Positions 24,081 through 34,280 of a stretch of 64,000 nt of DNA are shown one piece after another (the first letter of the stretch is position 1; every line of letters starts with the position of its first letter). A program made the position numbers and the translations under genes. The notes under the pieces are model-generated. The model searched no databases and was not told the origin of the DNA. It saw only the letters and a list, made by a program, of their open reading frames with translations. Source of the DNA: Isoetes taiwanensis (taxonomy: Eukaryota > Streptophyta > Lycopodiopsida > Isoetales > Isoetaceae); NCBI GenBank assembly GCA_021234155.1, contig JAJEKV010000141.1:1058356-1122355 (forward strand), in the 5' to 3' direction.

Positions 24081-24287
24081 GCTTGTTTCCTAGATCCTGT
24101 TAGGCATGTTAGACTTGTTTAGAATGTGGAACTGCTCGAAAGCTCACTCTATTGGTTGTTTCATTGTTGAGCATATTTCTGAGTCGAGAAACTTTCTAGG
24201 TTGAGAGATATTGAGCAAGGAAGCAAGCAATCAGAGTGCTCACTAACAGCTACATGTTTTGGTAGTTTGGCATAGGTATCAGAGAGT

Positions 24288-24708
24288 TGGAATACATTCT
24301 CCTGTTGTTAGTCACAGAGGCCTCCATCCAGTCTGAGCCCCTTCCCTTTGCAATATTCAAAGAAGATGGTTCGAAGGAGAGTCGCTCTGACTGGGTAGAG
24401 ACACATGCGACTCGAGACTGGAGAATGCACTAGAGCTTGGGCAAGTCAAGGAGGATGTGGGATGTTAGACTCGAGGGCCTTCTCGACTCGTGAGTCGAGA
24501 AAGCCCCCTTAGCCCTCTGTGGAGATGGAGTTCGAATGCATTCCCCTGTCGTTAGTCGCAGAGGCCTCCACCCAGTCTGAGCCCCTCCCCTTCGCAATAT
24601 TCGAGGAAGATGGTTCAAATGAGAGTGGCTCTGACTGAGTAGAGGCACCTGCGACTCGACACTGGAGAATGCACTTGAGGTTGGGCATGTCAAGGGAGGA
24701 TGTGGGAT
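24288..24708. repeat. Tandem duplication, period about 244 bp
   Basis: 24,288-24,463 and 24,532-24,708 share about 176 bp (GAGGCCTCCA, CAGTCTGAGCCCC, GCAATATTC, GAATGCAC blocks) at roughly 85 per cent identity by eye. A CTCGACTCGTGAGTCGAG palindrome sits between them at 24,480-24,501. Confidence 0.75.
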
Positions 24709-24857
24709 AAGTAGTCTGCATTGCTGCGTATTGGACTAAAGGACTTCCCCACAAGTCGAGAAAGCCCCTCCCGACTCGGGTATCTAGTATGCGACCATCA
24801 AGACTAAGCCCCTATCCTCAAAGGCCCTGGAGTAGTGGGATCCAGTCTAGATGGTCA

Positions 24858-25112
24858 CATTCTCGATTCGAGAGTCGAGAGTCATGGAGTAGAGCATTCT
24901 TGTTGTTTGTTGTATTCTCGACTCGTGAGTCTAGAATAGACGGAATACACTGCTGCTTGCTGGGTGAGGAATTCTCGACTCGCGAGTCAAGAATAGGGGG
25001 AGTAGACTAGTGCTGGCTGGATGAGGCATTCTCGACTCGCGAGGTGAGAATAGGGGGAGTAGATCCTGGAGTGTTAGCTGGGTGAGGCATTCTCGACTCA
25101 CGAGTCGAGAAT
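24858..25112. repeat. Array of five palindrome-bearing units
   Basis: Copies of TTCTCGACTCGCGAGTCGAG and variants start at 24,860, 24,915, 24,972, 25,029 and 25,090 (spacing 55-61 bp), each preceded by GCTGGGTGAGGCA-like and followed by AATAGGGGGAGTAGA-like sequence. Confidence 0.8.
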
Positions 25113-25559
25113 GCAGGGTGTAGACTGCACCTTTCCTGCAAGGGAGGATGTATTATGTGCTAGAAAGGTCTGTGCAATGTTCTAAACTACCTAACAACTT
25201 CACAGATCAACCGAATGAAATATTCATAGTTGTTTCTTTTGTGTACATGCTTGCTCTGTATTTTCTTCCTTCTATCACCTGTTTTTGGAGGATTCCTAGT
25301 CAGCACTTTCAGTTGCTTGTCCCTATGCCCGGTGTCATGAGATCATATCATATCATTGAAATCACTTGCGAAAAATTTTATTTTGCTATTGAATATGGTT
25401 GTACAACTTCGAATTAATCTTGAAATTCAAGTGTTCATATTTAAATCTTACAGGTATCATGAAGAACTAGCTCCTAATATAGAGAAAAAATTGAGTGACC
25501 CGTAATGAATCCAACAGGTCCCAAAGACAACTCTAGTGTTAGGAAATAAGTACTGATAT

Positions 25560-26290
25560 AATGATAAATCTCCTTCAATGTGAAAAATGGTTCAAGCACC
25601 TTTGTCTAAGACGAGTGATCAAAAGCATCTATAGCGTCAATAAAACTTGAAGCTTGTCAAGACACACGAATAAGAAGATCAGATCTTATGGCTGTAGGTG
25701 GTCTAGTATGATGTCACTCTTAACATCCCATCGCTCAGTATGGGTGCAAGATTCAATCTCAACCATACATTGCGGGAGTGCTATCTCCATTAGCAGCCAA
25801 GGGCTAAATCTGTTATGACATTAGGCTATAGCCAAGGCTTCCGACCATTGCCACGCCAAGGTTTCCAATCATTTTTGCTGCTACGGTGCCTTAAAATAAG
25901 ACAGTTTTTTGCTTTGATTCTGTCACAAAATCTGCACAACTCTATCTCTTTAAAGTTTACTTACCTTTGTCACAAAATCTGCGAACCTTCGAGGATGAAA
26001 ACAAAAAGGGCTCATCTTTTGGCCCAAATGCTTCAGCCCAGGACATTAAGGCTGATAATGTCCTCCGCCTCAGCATTATGGCCCAAGCAGAAATAGCCTT
26101 AGTGGCCATGTGGCTAGGAAATGCCTCGGCCGTACTACCACGAGCTCGGCATTTCCTGTCGACCATTTCTCCTGGGCCATAATGCCTCATCGGAGGATGT
26201 TATCTAGCATGTATATGATGTGTAATGATGAGTGCCTCTAAACAACTCGGACCTAAATTTTGTCATTGCATACTGAATTTGCATTATCAT
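25560..26290. repeat. Right copy of segmental duplication, distal block
   Basis: 25,566-25,730 and 26,206-26,290 match 1,363-1,560. The 475 bp between is extra and includes the MITE-like element at 26,053-26,204. Confidence 0.65.
26053..26204. mobile_element. MITE-like foldback element, copy 2
   Basis: Terminal inverted repeats of about 35 bp: left GATAATGTCCTCCGCCTCAG then CATTATGGCCCA, right the complement of GATAACATCCTCCGATGAGG then CATTATGGCCCA. Total 152 bp, homologous to 2,062-2,211 in inverted orientation. No coding. Confidence 0.7.
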
Positions 26291-26339
26291 TAGATTTAAG
26301 CTTATATTCCTAGCATCATGACATGAGGGACCTTGGATA

Positions 26340-26885
26340 TTAGACGAGTTGCTGAGATCACGTTCTTTGCTGGGTACTACACTAAGTACTTTTGTAATCC
26401 AACTGCTCCTGTATGCTGGCGATGTAGCTATGATGACAAGTAAAAGAAGCGTGCTGCAGAGACACCTAGATATCCTGGGATCTTTTTGTGATACAAAAGG
26501 CATGGAAATCAACATAATAAAGACGACTATTATGATCTTTGGGACAAGGGACAGGCCAATGTTCACATATAAAGGGCAAGAGTTGGAGAGTGTGGACACT
26601 TACACATATTTGGGAATTGATTTTAGTTCAAATTATAATTGGAAAGCATGTGTCAATAGGCAGGTTACAAGGGGTAAACAGGCACCATATGGCATGCTTA
26701 CCAAGTGCACGAAGGCTGCCTACATGATTGGGGGCTTAAGAGAATCATGTTCAAAACATTAGTACATACGGTTATCTTATATGGCGTGCCAGTTTGGGGA
26801 CCGGCCTTCTCGGCAAAGCTGTGGAACCAAGTGCGGCAGATTCAGAGGACATTCTTGAGATATGAGCTAGGCATTAAAAACCAAA
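26340..26885 (+). pseudogene. LINE (non-LTR) reverse transcriptase fragment A
   Basis: Open frames 26,349-26,762 and 26,705-26,880 carry the RT catalytic to thumb region: LLLYAGDVAMMTSKRSVLQ, LGSFCDTKGMEINIIKT, YTYLGIDFSSNYNWK, then TLVHTVILYGVPVWGP. The catalytic box normally read Y/FADD is YAGD (26,412-26,423), so it would be inactive. A frameshift near 26,720 separates the two parts. Inserted in the right copy of the glycine-rich duplication. Confidence 0.85.
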
Positions 26886-26889
26886 TCCA

Positions 26890-27357
26890 AAGGAACTGTT
26901 GGATATGTTCTCATATGTGTCAAAGTGCATCTTGAACTGGAATAAATGTACAGCTTTATGGCCATTGGATGAGGAGGCTCCTTCCTTCTTGGCTCGCTTC
27001 CCGTGGAAACTCTTGCTTGTGGAATCTCCTTTCAGACTTCTGGGCATCTTATTAGATGTGAATATATCGTCTTCTAAGATTTGGGATGAGATTCTTTTGG
27101 TATTAAACAAGCATCTTAATTGGTAGAAGGTAGCGAAGTTATCTATGGCAGGGAGGATAGTGGTAGCTAAGTTTGTACTATGCAGCACACATGTGTATGT
27201 AGCTTCGGCCATGCTAGCTTCTCACAACAAGATACAAGAATTGTCTAAGATGATCAAAAAATTTATTTGGGAAGGCAATGAGGTGCATACTGACGTCAAA
27301 ATTGCATGGAGGAAGTGTATGCTGCCCAAGGCTCATGGAGGTTTGGGCATAATATAG
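26890..27357 (+). pseudogene. LINE reverse transcriptase fragment B (different family)
   Basis: Frame FSYVSKCILNWNKCTALWPL, FRLLGILLDVNISSSKIWDE, a stop in HLNW*KVAKLSMAGRIVVAK and MIKKFIWEGNEVHTDVKIAW ending in PKAHGGLGI. This is the RT thumb and post-RT region of plant L1-type LINEs. It abuts fragment A at about 26,885 in a different frame and with different sequence, so it is a second element rather than its continuation. Confidence 0.8.
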
Positions 27358-27929
27358 ATATGGATCTTCATTGTAAGGTCTACTTTGTAAGTTTATCTGG
27401 AAAATCTTGAATGGCAATATCATTTCCCTAGGATTGGAACTTCTCTCTTAAACCGCATTTTATATGGGTTCGTTTCTCGTTTTCGCATCGGCCAGACCTA
27501 AAAATCCGTTTTTTACAAAAAAACGACAAAAATGGCTTTTGTGTAACTCTGTCGAGTGTACTTTATGGGTATTTTTGACAAATTTCTATATGTATGAGAA
27601 CGGAAGGGAAGTTGTTTAGGACTATTTTGGTATTGTATCTTGGGTAAATTGCATGTGAAGGGCTTTAAAATTGGCTTTAAAAGTAAGGGGTGTTATTTGC
27701 TCTCTATGGAAGCAATGGCATATCCCCACTTGAACAGAGCTTGCAGTCAAGGCAACAATCCTAAATATACAGGGGAGATGCAAAATTATCTACCTCTCAA
27801 TGGTCACAACACCAACAATGCATTTTAGTCTTAGAAATTTAGTATCGCTTCCATTGCAATAGAGAGTCACAAAAAGTGATCTCATAAATCCCCCGAAAAA
27901 CATGACAATAAGACCATGGCCAAAACTTC

Positions 27930-29670
27930 CTCCCAAACATCGGCCACCCCACATGTAACCCTAAATCTAGAATAGCAATGACTGCATCAATTTTCATATT
28001 TCCAAGTATAACAAGAGCTATTTGATAACTTCTCGAGACAAATTCCTACCAACAAAAAGTTGGTGTTTTCTGAATTGTAAGTTTATCTACTAATTTGTTC
28101 AGCTTCTCATAGGTCATATTAATGTCGAGCATCTAAGTCAAAGATCATAAAGTTGTTCTAGTTTTTGCTAGATTTCTAAGGTTGACGATGCATTTGGTAG
28201 TGAAAATTCTAAGTTGTTTATTTTGGCACGTGCGGATATTGGAGTATTTTAGAGTTAGGACTCTTTGTCTGAGATTATCATAGATGAAAAACATCAAAGC
28301 CAAGGTGTGCATGCAAAGTTTCTATTAAAGGAGGACTTTACTCCATCACATGTTTTTATAACAACAAGGATGATGACTTCTTTTCAACCGTTGCATTTTT
28401 TCTGCTGCAAAAGTAAAATGTGGTTTTCAACAATTATGGACTTCATACAAGTCTATAAGTAGTGAAATAGCTATGAGGGTAGATTATATTAGAATGTGAC
28501 GATATAGATATACTGCTTAATTTGCTTTGATATTGCCTGATCCTGCCCTTTGCCGCTACATATTTGTGTTTTAGGCTAGTGTGAAATAGCTTTGCTTTTA
28601 TATTTCTAGGTACATAATGACTGCCATTGCCTAGTTTAACAAGGTATTGCAGACACATTTTCACATATATTCGAGAGGCGGTATGCTCAACATTCTAGAG
28701 GTCTATCTACATAATAGGATACGAACATGAGCAAGATCTTTTGTAGCGAAACAGACTGGCATAAGTCTACGTCCGTTGCATGCGTTAAATCTTTCCAAAA
28801 AAATCAAGCGTCCATCAACATGACTAACATAAGAAATATAGTATTCTACCTTTATCTCACAACCATGGTTCAACTTGATATTAAATATTCTATTGTGACA
28901 AACATTACAAACATAGGAGTATCCTTGGAGTATTATGGTACTGTCAATTCCATTGTGCTAATTTAAATACAAAAAGTTTAAAATATAATGTCCATATTTG
29001 TGAAAGAAGATTTTGGTAAAGATACCAGAACTATCCATAAACAACATGCCATGCATATCGTTGGATTTAAAAAAGGTTTATACACCTTGTAGAATATTGC
29101 CTATTATGAGAAATTTGATGGCATAAAATAGTGTATAATTGTTTTGATTGGAAATGGCTAGTTACTAGTATAACTTTTAGTTTCATATGTGCCCCCTATA
29201 TACAATAGCACACTCTAATAGAGATGTATGCATGTTTATTGAGAATAGGGGCATAGCCTAGAGTTTATTGCTAAGGAATGGTAATGGAATAAAAAATATT
29301 TTATCGTATTGTGGTCTTTAAAAACTCAATTCAATCGCCAATAAATTTATTTCAATTGGAAATGACCAATAAATCATTTTTGAGCAAAGGCAAAAGATCC
29401 ACAATCGATTATGTTGTGGTCTTTATAAACGAGATATTTGAGAAATAAAAGAAATGGTTTTTGGGGTGCCAGTTTGGAAATCCTGAGAAATAAGGTGGTT
29501 ATTAACCTATATAATAGAATAGAACAGAATAGAATGCTTAGAATAGGTGGGCAATAGTAACAAGTCTTAGCTCACATTACTAATCAAAGAACAAGCGAAT
29601 CATAGATCTATTTACTTCCATTTCATGCAAGTAACGTGCATTACATCATATAGGCAAGCATCCCAAAGTA
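27930..29670. repeat. Right copy of segmental duplication, proximal block with a small inversion
   Basis: 27,930-28,130 matches 1,558-1,810 inverted; 28,285-28,420, 28,455-28,550 and 29,570-29,660 match 1,810-2,030, 2,570-2,700 and 2,870-2,960 directly. Sequence between these blocks is unmatched and AT-rich, without recognised genes. Confidence 0.65.
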
Positions 29671-29680
29671 GGAATTTTAT

Positions 29681-30115
29681 TTACACAACAAATAAAATAA
29701 CAGACAAACATAGAATAACATCCCCCCTCTCCCCCACTTTTTTACCAGTGATGGCGGGACCACCATAACCCGGGGCCACCACATGGCCGTAACCACCATG
29801 GCGATAACCGGGGCCATAGCCATGACCATAACCGCGACCACCATAACCAGGGCGATAACCATGTCCATATCCACCGTAACCAGGGCCATAGCCAGGTCCG
29901 AAACCTCGACCGTAACCGGGGCCATAGCCACCAACATAACTAGGTTGGTATCCACCACCATAACTATCGGGTTGGGGTTGCACGCCAGCATCCTTGGCAT
30001 TGGATCCTTCAGTAAGCAAACGCCCATCTTCTTCTTCTTCGCCCGACATCTGGGCCTGTGCTGAAGCGAATGCCAAAAGGAGCAGAATTGCTAATGCAAA
30101 TGATCGGCCCATCAT
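29681..30115 (-). CDS. Secreted glycine-rich protein, copy 2 (frameshifted C-terminus)
   Basis: Reading frame of 144 codons starting MMGRSFALAILLLLAFASAQ (signal peptide), then acidic GEEEEDGRLLTEGS, a PQPDSYGGG linker and GYGPGYGRG-type repeats. It is the paralogue of 3085-3450. In copy 1 the protein ends GGPGHHW; here one base is missing in the equivalent CCCG|CCATCACTGGTAA, so translation passes the ancestral stop (29,742-29,744) and adds about 21 residues ending in a hydrophobic CLSVILFVV. The new stop overlaps the likely minus-strand AATAAA (29,676-29,681). The gene may still be expressed, but its C-terminus differs; a sequencing error at this base is an alternative. Confidence 0.8.
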   Translation of the reverse strand: MMGRSFALAILLLLAFASAQAQMSGEEEEDGRLLTEGSNAKDAGVQPQPDSYGGGYQPSYVGGYGPGYGRGFGPGYGPGYGGYGHGYRPGYGGRGYGHGYGPGYRHGGYGHVVAPGYGGPAITGKKVGERGDVILCLSVILFVV

Positions 30116-30171
30116 TCTTGACAGATAAATTAAAGAGAAGATGATGTATCCAACCCTGCTTGGAGCCCCAT

Positions 30172-30199
30172 TTTATAGTCTGCTTGTCACCAACCCACC
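30172..30199 (-). promoter_or_regulatory. Core promoter of glycine-rich gene 2
   Basis: Minus-strand TATAAA at 30,177-30,172 and CACCAACCCACC (plus reading) at 30,188-30,199, in the same arrangement as copy 1. The flanking CTGCTTGTCACC and CATTTATTTGCATTC blocks are also conserved. Confidence 0.6.
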
Positions 30200-30600
30200 A
30201 TTTATTTGCATTCACACCATCCTTTTTGGCCTCTTTCCTTGGCCGCCTCTTGTCTTGTGGATTTGACATTTGCCACCTTCCTATTTACTTAGCATTTAGC
30301 TGGAGTCGTCGTCGGTCTTAAATTCCACGTCTCCACATTTTGCTTGTCTACCAATTTTGCTTTGTTGTCAGAGCTTTAAAATTTCCCATTTATGTGACAT
30401 TGCTGATGTGGAAATGAGAGTATTGGATAGTACCATTCCTACAATGTGGAGCTTCTCATCCCATGGCCATGCTAGAAGTAATGAGAATGCAATGCATGCA
30501 AGTAAAATAAAAAGAGTCTCATGAAGGTGCAATATGAGGATGAGACGAACTTTCTCGCAAAAATTTGCACATACCATAGTTTTACCCCAGTCAATTCACA
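30200..30600. repeat. Upstream flank of glycine-rich gene 2 (duplicated)
   Basis: Counterpart of 3,524-3,960; see shared blocks there. No gene. Confidence 0.65.
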
Positions 30601-30837
30601 AACAACCACCATATTTGTGATACAATGGAATGCTTACAAATTAGAAGCATGATCTTTAACCATGATCAAGTTTCATCTTTGACATCATTATTGATCTAGA
30701 TGAAGGATTTATTGCTTGGTATTAAACTAGTTATTATATTATAGGATGGCTTTGGTGCAAGAACCACTCAAGGGAGTGGGTGATTATTTTTCTTCTTTGC
30801 AATGGCAAAGTATGTGGGTAGCTATCTATTTATCGTA

Positions 30838-31036
30838 CATTATGGGCAAATCCTGACCCCATGTGAGATTAGATCCCAATCACCACGATGCTAATCCCTA
30901 ATGGAATACTCCGCATACAAAATACTCATAATACATAATGATCACATGGAAGAAAAAGGTTTTCACTTTCAAACGTAATAATCTAGCGGACCAAAATGCA
31001 GGAATCGAACCAAAGCACATTTACAAAGCCAAAAAA
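30838..31036 (-). mobile_element. SINE-like repeat, copy 1
   Basis: On the minus strand a B-box-like GGTTCGATTCC (around 30,992) is followed downstream by CATCGTGGTGATTGGGATCT and GGGTCAGGATTTGCCCATAA. The second half is shared with 31,970-32,150. No clear A box was found, so the 5' end may be lost. Confidence 0.45.
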
Positions 31037-31069
31037 TTGAAATCATACATGTGCTCTTTGCATGGCGCT

Positions 31070-31142
31070 CTTTGTATTGGGTCCCATAGACCGATTGGTC
31101 TCCGTGGACGATAAAAATACCTTCCTTCCTTCCTTCCTTTCT
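31070..31142. repeat. (TTCC)n repeat with a SINE-like flank
   Basis: TTGGGTCCCATAGACCGATT GGTCTCCGTGGACG ATAAAAATACC then TTCC units. The non-repeat part is the inverse of sequence next to the (GATA)n array at 5,473-5,525. A GGTCTCCATGG...TTTTTTTTTT block at 56,697-56,730 may be a third copy. Confidence 0.5.
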
Positions 31143-31969
31143 AAAGCCTCCAAGATAGCAACCAATAAGCTATAAAATTAAAATCATACAATTAAAATCA
31201 TACTGTTGTTGAGGAATAAGATGGAAGAAACCCTTAAGAAATAATCTGGAACTTCTACAAGCAAAGAACTACCTGCTCTTGATCAGATTGCCTCATGAAA
31301 GCTCGGATAAATGAAACGCAACTGCCGCTCTATACATTATATCAGATCAAAAAGCTTAGTCCTTCTACCATAAACTGTAGGTATGTGCATCGGAATACCT
31401 TCATTTTTCTGTGGCAGTATAAAGATGAACATAAACACATTTTAGGCAGCTTGGCTTATTCGCAGCCCCAATCCTTGCTCTAACAATAGAAGACTTAAAA
31501 GAAGTGGCTATCCCCAAAGAAATTTCAAAATCCTGCTCAAGAACAGATCCATGTAGCCCTGCACAATGTCAAACGTCTAGACAATGCCTGCTTAGATCAG
31601 ATGCCCAAATCGCCACTGCTATCTATATTTTTCCGTTTCTACAGTGCTCTTGCAAACCTAATATAGAAAGAGAGCAGATGCATAGCCATCACCACTGTCC
31701 TTGTGCAATCGGATAACACAGAGAAGAGGATACTAGAATAGTAACTCCTGCTATCAGGCACTGCCCGCCATGACCTTTTTGAACCATGCCCCTGCTTTAC
31801 CACGTCGCTCCCAAAAAAAAAAGATCTGCCATACCATTCCATTTTGAACGCCAATCGTTGCCAGCAAAGCAAACCCTAATACAAATTACGCATAGGTCCA
31901 AAAGCCAGTAAAACCCAATTTAGTAACTTTTTCACAAAAAACGATTGCCAAATCCACTTTATGGACAAA

Positions 31970-32155
31970 TCCTAACCCTTTAGGCCACCACCAACCTGGA
32001 ATATGCCTTGTGAATTGAAATCTCAATCACCACGATGGGAGCTCTAAAAATGAAGTACTCAACATATAAAATACATGAAACACCTAGATTTCTTCAAAAA
32101 GAATACATAATAGTTACTTACCCCTAGGGTTTGAACCTAGGCACATCCAATATGC
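31970..32155 (-). mobile_element. SINE-like repeat, copy 2
   Basis: Minus strand carries GGTTCAAACCC (B-box-like, near 32,133) and the shared CATCGTGGTGATTGAGAT ... AGGATTTGTCCATAAAG body seen at 30,838-31,036. Confidence 0.45.
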
Positions 32156-32159
32156 AAAC

Positions 32160-33815
32160 ACACAATGCATACTTAGATTACATCCAAGTCCTTCAAATCT
32201 ACACAATCCATAGCCTCAAACATCCCACAAACAGCTCAACATGAAAAAAAAAATATAGTTCTACGCTAGCTCAATGCCAATATCATCGAATAGCTATGTT
32301 TGCCTTTATTACTGCAAATTACCACAGACCAAAAAGCACAAAATGGAACCTGTTCATAGAAGCATACGATTACACTTCCAAAATTTTGCTGCTTCAACAC
32401 AGAAGATCCATTACAAAAGGGCATAAGATCCACATGCTTTGAACATAAATCATATCAGAGTAGGTTCAGTACATCCTTAAAATGCCCATTGAGGAGTTCT
32501 TCTTGGAAATATTGAACACATATTTAAAATGGAGTAGAAAAAAACAAGCTCGGGAACTTCTTACCAAGGGCGAGGTCGGAATGGGAAAGTCTGTAGCAAA
32601 TTTTTTACAATTGAAACGGAACTACTGCATCCAAAAAATCAGAACTATTCATACCCAGAATTCAAAATGAGCCTAGACCTTGAAGAAGAACCCAAGAAGA
32701 CGAATAGGAGCAGAATGCTCGAAAACAAGGGCAGGCAAGCTAAATTTAAGAGGCCAAGTTCATCTACATTTTATATGAATTGTGGCCCATTTAAGAAAGC
32801 CATGATGTTGGCAGCTTTTGTAAATTATTCCAAGACCAATTTGCGTCTAATCATTGAGGATTAATTGATTTCTCATTTGACTGAGATGCCAGGTTTTTAT
32901 CTTCATGAGGATATGCAATGTAAGGTGACACAATAGCAAACCTGTTTGGGTGGGTCATACAAAATGGTTTCAACATGGAAACTAATCAAAATGCATGGTT
33001 CAGTGAGTATGCAGTATCAATAAAGCTTGAAGCTTGCAGAAGCATACTAGCTGAAGACCATTCTTATGGTGTATTTAATGTATTAATGGGTTTTCCAATG
33101 AGTTAGTGAGTTATCTATTTCTTTGGCCATATGCATTTCTTGATAATGCCTCTATAAGTAGATAACTTTAATATATGAGTTCTCTATACTATCCCTTCAT
33201 AGGCAATCTATGAGTCCCATATATCGCCTTCATGTTCCTCAGTGAGGTGCAACAACCTTGCTGTAAGGTGTTCAACATTCGTCTTCCCTTGTTAAGCAGG
33301 GAGATCTGCTATTCAATGTGAATAGCTTGCTGTGAGATTCAATTGGCAGCCATACACTTGTCTTGTCAAACGCGCCCTTGCTACCTTTCTCCATGAGACT
33401 TGTCAATCCTACGGATGCAAGCCATTCTACGTATGGAAATGGAATTTATGAATTTTTTTAGCAGAAGCTTACTTGCTATGTTGGACGTCCCCTGGGATGT
33501 CTGTGATTCTGTGGGCATGCCCATAGGGGTTAGGGATGGTGTGTTCATGAGGAGGAGCTGGAAAGGGAATGTGAGATTGAATGTATTCTTTCAAGCTGTG
33601 GGGAAATCCAATAAGATACTCAAAGAGTATGATTGAACCATAAATGATGCTCGCCTTGTGTGGTTGGCAGGGGGAGAGTTTGGAGGGGTTCAACTCTGCG
33701 GGTGGGAGGTTCATTTTCTTTTACTGCGAAAATTCTTTTAGGATGGGGTTGAAGCAGTAGGAAAACTAAGAACCAGCTAAAAAGACCTAGGAGCACTGGA
33801 AGAGTGTTAAAATGC
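32160..33815. other. Gene-free stretch
   Basis: Short open frames only. A third copy of the AATAAAGCTTGAAGCTTGC block of the segmental duplication lies near 33,018-33,075. Nothing else recognised. Confidence 0.5.
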
Positions 33816-34280
33816 CCCCTTTAGAATTATCATCTGACTGTCACTTGACCTCTGCAAATGCTTTAGAACTATCATGATCTACACAATGCTTTGTAGTTGT
33901 CAGAATGCAAAGACAAACGCTTTACGACTTTCACTCACACCGCACTTTGGAACTGTCATTTGACCTCTTCAAAGGCTTTAAAACTGCCTTTTACACAAGG
34001 ATTTGGAACTGTCATTTGACCTCTGCTACTCACACAATGCTTTTCATTTGCTTTGAACCTGTCACTCACATAATTGTTTGGAACTGTCACTTGACCTCTG
34101 CAAACGCTTTGGAATTGTCATTCGTACAACACTTTGGAACTGTCACTCACACAGCACGCAATCCACGATGCTTTGGAACTATCACTCCCACTAGGCATTT
34201 GACCTCTGCAAAGGCTTTTGGAGCTATCACTCACACATTGCATTTGGCTTTTTCAAATGCGTTGGAACTGTTTTTTTCAC
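33815..34280. repeat. Degenerate minisatellite (TTTGGAACTGTCA units)
   Basis: About 15 variants of GCTTTGGAACTGTCA followed alternately by TTTGACCTCTGCAAA or CTCACACAATG. The alternation suggests a higher-order unit of roughly 55 bp. The plus frame through it (33,905-34,303) is a by-product. Confidence 0.75.

Noticed and set aside
24858-25112. CRISPR-like array
   Set aside because: Spacers are themselves repeated and the context is a plant nuclear genome; it is a tandem repeat with a palindrome.
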